From positions 1 to 6,960 of the forward strand of contig CASFXO010000075.1 in the NCBI GenBank assembly GCA_949298665.1: a stretch of 6,960 bases of DNA. Direction: 5' to 3'. Below, in pieces: positions 5,521-6,960 of the stretch; the stretch's first letter is position 1, and the number at the start of each line of letters is the position of its first letter. Both the position numbers and the translations under genes were made by a program. Below the pieces are notes generated by a model. It was not told the DNA's origin, searched no databases, and saw only the letters and a program-made list of their open reading frames with translations. The stretch is from an uncultured Lentisphaeria bacterium. Its GTDB lineage: Bacteria; Verrucomicrobiota; Lentisphaeria; Victivallales; Victivallaceae.

Positions 5521-5553
5521 CGGCGGGCGGAACGGATTCCGCCGCGACCGCCG
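5521..5553 (-). promoter_or_regulatory. Stable hairpin in the rpsP leader
   Basis: The inner stem is a perfect 7 bp (GGCGGAA and TTCCGCC) closed by a UCCG tetraloop. It is extended by an outer 5-bp stem (CGGCG and CGCCG) with a 5-nt bulge on the 5' side. It lies in the roughly 175-nt leader predicted between the promoter and the rpsP ATG. No U-run follows. A leader this long and structured before a ribosomal protein operon may be regulatory, but no known ribosomal-protein leader family is recognised. Confidence 0.4.
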
Positions 5554-5623
5554 CTCCCGGAACCGGCTCAGAGGATGAACAGCCTGATCCCGGCGCGAAC
5601 AATCGCCTTGATGAAGAATCTCT

Positions 5624-5651
5624 AATATATCGCAACAAACCGATTCTGCAA
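5624..5651 (-). promoter_or_regulatory. Predicted promoter of the rpsP operon
   Basis: On the minus strand TTGCAG (5646-5651) and TATATT (5624-5629) are 16 nt apart. The -10 matches 5 of 6 consensus bases; the -35 is weaker (3 of 6). The pair resembles the nagA promoter in this window (TTGCAA-N17-TATATT), which strengthens both. Transcription would begin near 5617, leaving a leader of about 175 nt before rpsP. Confidence 0.5.
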
Positions 5652-5695
5652 GCGGTTTTTGCGTTTTTCCCGCTTTTTCCGGAAACGCAACCGCT
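5651..5695 (-). terminator. Hairpin at the end of nagA, possible terminator
   Basis: An imperfect inverted repeat pairs AGCGGTT with AACCGCT and GCGTTT with AAACGC, giving 13 bp with a 3-nt bulge around a 16-nt loop. It begins at the nagA stop codon and ends at the -35 of the rpsP promoter. Its position suits termination of nagA, but no T-run follows on the minus strand, so it may instead stabilise the 3' end. Confidence 0.35.
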
Positions 5696-6681
5696 CAAAC
5701 CCGTTCAAACCGGTGCTTTTCCTCCGACCAGACGCAGCGCTGTCCGACAGGACGCAGATCGGCCGGATCCGCATGAATCGCCCGGAGCGGATTGGTGTAT
5801 GCCAGGCGGATGATGTCTTCGGGGGACAAATCCGGAATTTCGCAGAGCACCTTGACGCACCCGAAAATCGTCGCGGACGACCCCACCAGACATTTCTTGG
5901 CCGGATTGTGCAGATAACCGTTTTCCTCGATCACCACATCGTTCCCCATCGAGTGATAGTGTCCCGGAGGCATTCCGGCAAGCGAAGAGGCGTCGCTGAC
6001 CACCAGTGTGTTCTCCACGCCCTTGGCGCGGATGATCACCTTGACCAGTTCGCGCGGCAGATGGTGACCGTCGGCGATGATCATCGCAGTCAAGCCATCC
6101 ACCCCCAGTCCCGCCAGCAGCGGATTGCGGTGCCGGTTGACTTCGTTGGGCATTCCGTTGCCGAGGTGAGTCAGCAGCGTGGCGCCGGCATCGCGGCAGG
6201 CCGCCATCTGATCGCCGTCGGCCAGCTGGTGTCCGAGCGAAACCGCCACGCCGGTACCGGACGCATAACGGGTCAGCTCCACCGCGCCTTCGCTTTCGGC
6301 GGCGAGGGTCAGCAGCCGGATGGTGCCGTCCGCCCATTCCTGCATCTGCTTGAAAAACTCCACCGAAGCCGGACGCACATATTCCGGATTGTGCGCGCCC
6401 ACCGCTCCAGGTTGATTCGAAATGAACGGACCTTCCACATGAATCCCGAGAATCCGCCCGCGAAATTCCGGAGACTGAATGATTTTGCCGATCATGGCCA
6501 GGTTCCGCCGATACACCGCTTCGGACGCAGTGATCACCGTCGGTTGAAACGCCACGCAGCCGCTCTCCAGCAGTTTCCGGCTGACCCGGATGAAATCCGC
6601 CTCGGTCAACGCGGCGTCACTGAAGTCCACTCCCAGATATCCGTTCACCTGCAAATCGACAAATCCCGGAACTTCCAACAT
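5695..6681 (-). CDS. nagA: NagA-like N-acetylglucosamine-6-phosphate deacetylase, short form
   Basis: An amidohydrolase of the NagA family, which removes acetate from N-acetylglucosamine 6-phosphate in amino-sugar and cell-wall recycling. From Met at 6679-6681 it has 328 residues. Motifs in order: PGFVDLQVNG (5-14), HVEGPF with metal-ligand Glu83, SLGH with His151, THLGNGMPN with His172, IADGHH near 207, VVSDASSLAGM with catalytic Asp230, and LVGSSATIFG near 265. All key catalytic positions are present. Compared with about 380 residues in E. coli, it lacks nearly the whole N-terminal strand region before PGFxDxQxNG and part of the C-terminal one, that is, the small beta-sandwich domain. This start has GGGGAG 8 nt upstream; ATG at 6727-6729 would add 16 residues but has no ribosome binding site. 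Exact substrate is inferred. Stop TGA. Confidence 0.87.
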   Translation of the reverse strand: MLEVPGFVDLQVNGYLGVDFSDAALTEADFIRVSRKLLESGCVAFQPTVITASEAVYRRNLAMIGKIIQSPEFRGRILGIHVEGPFISNQPGAVGAHNPEYVRPASVEFFKQMQEWADGTIRLLTLAAESEGAVELTRYASGTGVAVSLGHQLADGDQMAACRDAGATLLTHLGNGMPNEVNRHRNPLLAGLGVDGLTAMIIADGHHLPRELVKVIIRAKGVENTLVVSDASSLAGMPPGHYHSMGNDVVIEENGYLHNPAKKCLVGSSATIFGCVKVLCEIPDLSPEDIIRLAYTNPLRAIHADPADLRPVGQRCVWSEEKHRFERV

Positions 6682-6770
6682 TTTCTCGACTCCCCTGCCC
6701 TGCTTTCTGGGCAATTTCGCATGATCCATAACACGGCAAAATCGCGCTCATTCAATCTGTGCGCCATTTC

Positions 6771-6799
6771 AATATACACCGGATGATTTCAGGTTGCAA
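6771..6799 (-). promoter_or_regulatory. Predicted nagA promoter
   Basis: On the minus strand TTGCAA (6794-6799) and TATATT (6771-6776) are separated by exactly 17 nt; the -10 matches 5 of 6 and the -35 4 of 6 consensus bases. The upstream DNA is AT-rich with A and T tracts, as in an UP element. Transcription would start near 6764, leaving a leader of about 83 nt before the preferred nagA start. Confidence 0.6.
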
Positions 6800-6910
6800 G
6801 AAAAAATCGGTTTATTTTCACGCCATTCGTTTTCAAGAGAAAATGGCTTTAAAATGGGAATCAGAATGGCCGGTTTTCTATGGAAAATTCTTTTTTTTTA
6901 TGCTTATCCA

Positions 6911-6931
6911 TCAAAAAAAACCGTTTTTTGA
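6911..6931. repeat. AT-rich inverted repeat and homopolymer tracts
   Basis: TCAAAAAA and TTTTTTGA form a perfect 8-bp dyad around AACCG. It lies among a T9 run (6891-6899) and a T11 run (6946-6956). The region from about 6800 to 6960 holds no supportable gene. It could be an operator, a weak hairpin or curved promoter DNA. Confidence 0.35.
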
Positions 6932-6960
6932 CTTGCCATGGCGCCTTTTTTTTTTTATAA

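Larger units (their letters stand above)
6763..6942. repeat. Cluster of GCCATT/AATGGC hexamers upstream of nagA
   Basis: The hexamer GCCATT or its complement occurs at 6763-6768 and 6822-6827 (plus strand) and at 6842-6847 and 6865-6870 (minus strand), with a related GCCATGGC palindrome at 6935-6942. Copies two and three form an inverted repeat with a 14-nt gap that also contains a TTTTC/GAAAA dyad. The first copy lies between the predicted -10 and the transcription start. The pattern suggests half-sites for a regulator, but no specific regulator can be named. Confidence 0.4.

Noticed and set aside
5659..6786. 375-residue plus-strand open frame opposite nagA
   Set aside because: It is the antisense of a gene with clear catalytic motifs, has no recognisable domain, and long shadow frames are expected in GC-rich DNA.
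6940..6960. GGCGCC followed by eleven T as a plus-strand terminator
   Set aside because: No plus-strand gene precedes it, and GGCGCC alone cannot form a hairpin with a loop.
1..6960. Mobile elements, CRISPR arrays, tRNA or rRNA genes
   Set aside because: No transposase, direct-repeat array, cloverleaf or rRNA-like sequence was found; nearly all DNA is explained by housekeeping genes.

Overview
The window is a compact bacterial housekeeping locus. Every supported gene lies on the minus strand, so transcription runs from high to low coordinates. Coding DNA is GC-rich, most starts have a good Shine-Dalgarno sequence, and a few carry vegetative-type -35/-10 promoters. The gene content does not fix the taxon. 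A threonyl-tRNA synthetase without a TGS domain, a shortened NagA-like protein and the TrmD sequence might fit a PVC-type lineage such as Lentisphaerota, but this is a guess.

Layout in transcription order (right to left): an AT-rich upstream region with a promoter and repeated GCCATT hexamers (about 6730-6960); a nagA-like amidohydrolase (5695-6681); a structured spacer with a hairpin and a second promoter (5442-5694); then rpsP (S16), khpA (KH RNA-binding protein), trmD (tRNA m1G37 methyltransferase), rplS (L19) and rnhB (RNase HII). A 218-bp spacer follows, then thrS, infC (IF3), rpmI (L35) and the start of rplT (L20), which runs off the left edge. This joins two widely conserved clusters, rpsP-trmD-rplS-rnhB and thrS-infC-rpmI-rplT, into one head-to-tail block. 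rimM, usually between rpsP and trmD, is absent here.

The genes serve ribosome assembly (S16, L19, L35, L20), tRNA charging and modification (ThrRS, TrmD), initiation (IF3), RNA binding (KhpA) and removal of RNA from DNA (RNase HII). Tight spacing, including an ATGA overlap between trmD and rplS, supports co-transcription. A promoter-like TTGATA-N16-TATAGT at the 3' end of thrS probably gives infC-rpmI-rplT separate transcription.

Two points deserve attention. First, thrS is broken by an in-frame TAA in the catalytic core, and the codons just before it have lost residues equivalent to E. coli Asp383 and zinc ligand His385. The rest of the frame is intact, so this is either a local sequence error or a recent inactivation. 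Second, infC has no ATG, GTG or TTG start that would give a full-length protein; the only sensible start is ATT with a strong Shine-Dalgarno, as in E. coli infC. I found no mobile element, CRISPR array, defence system or other clearly new system.
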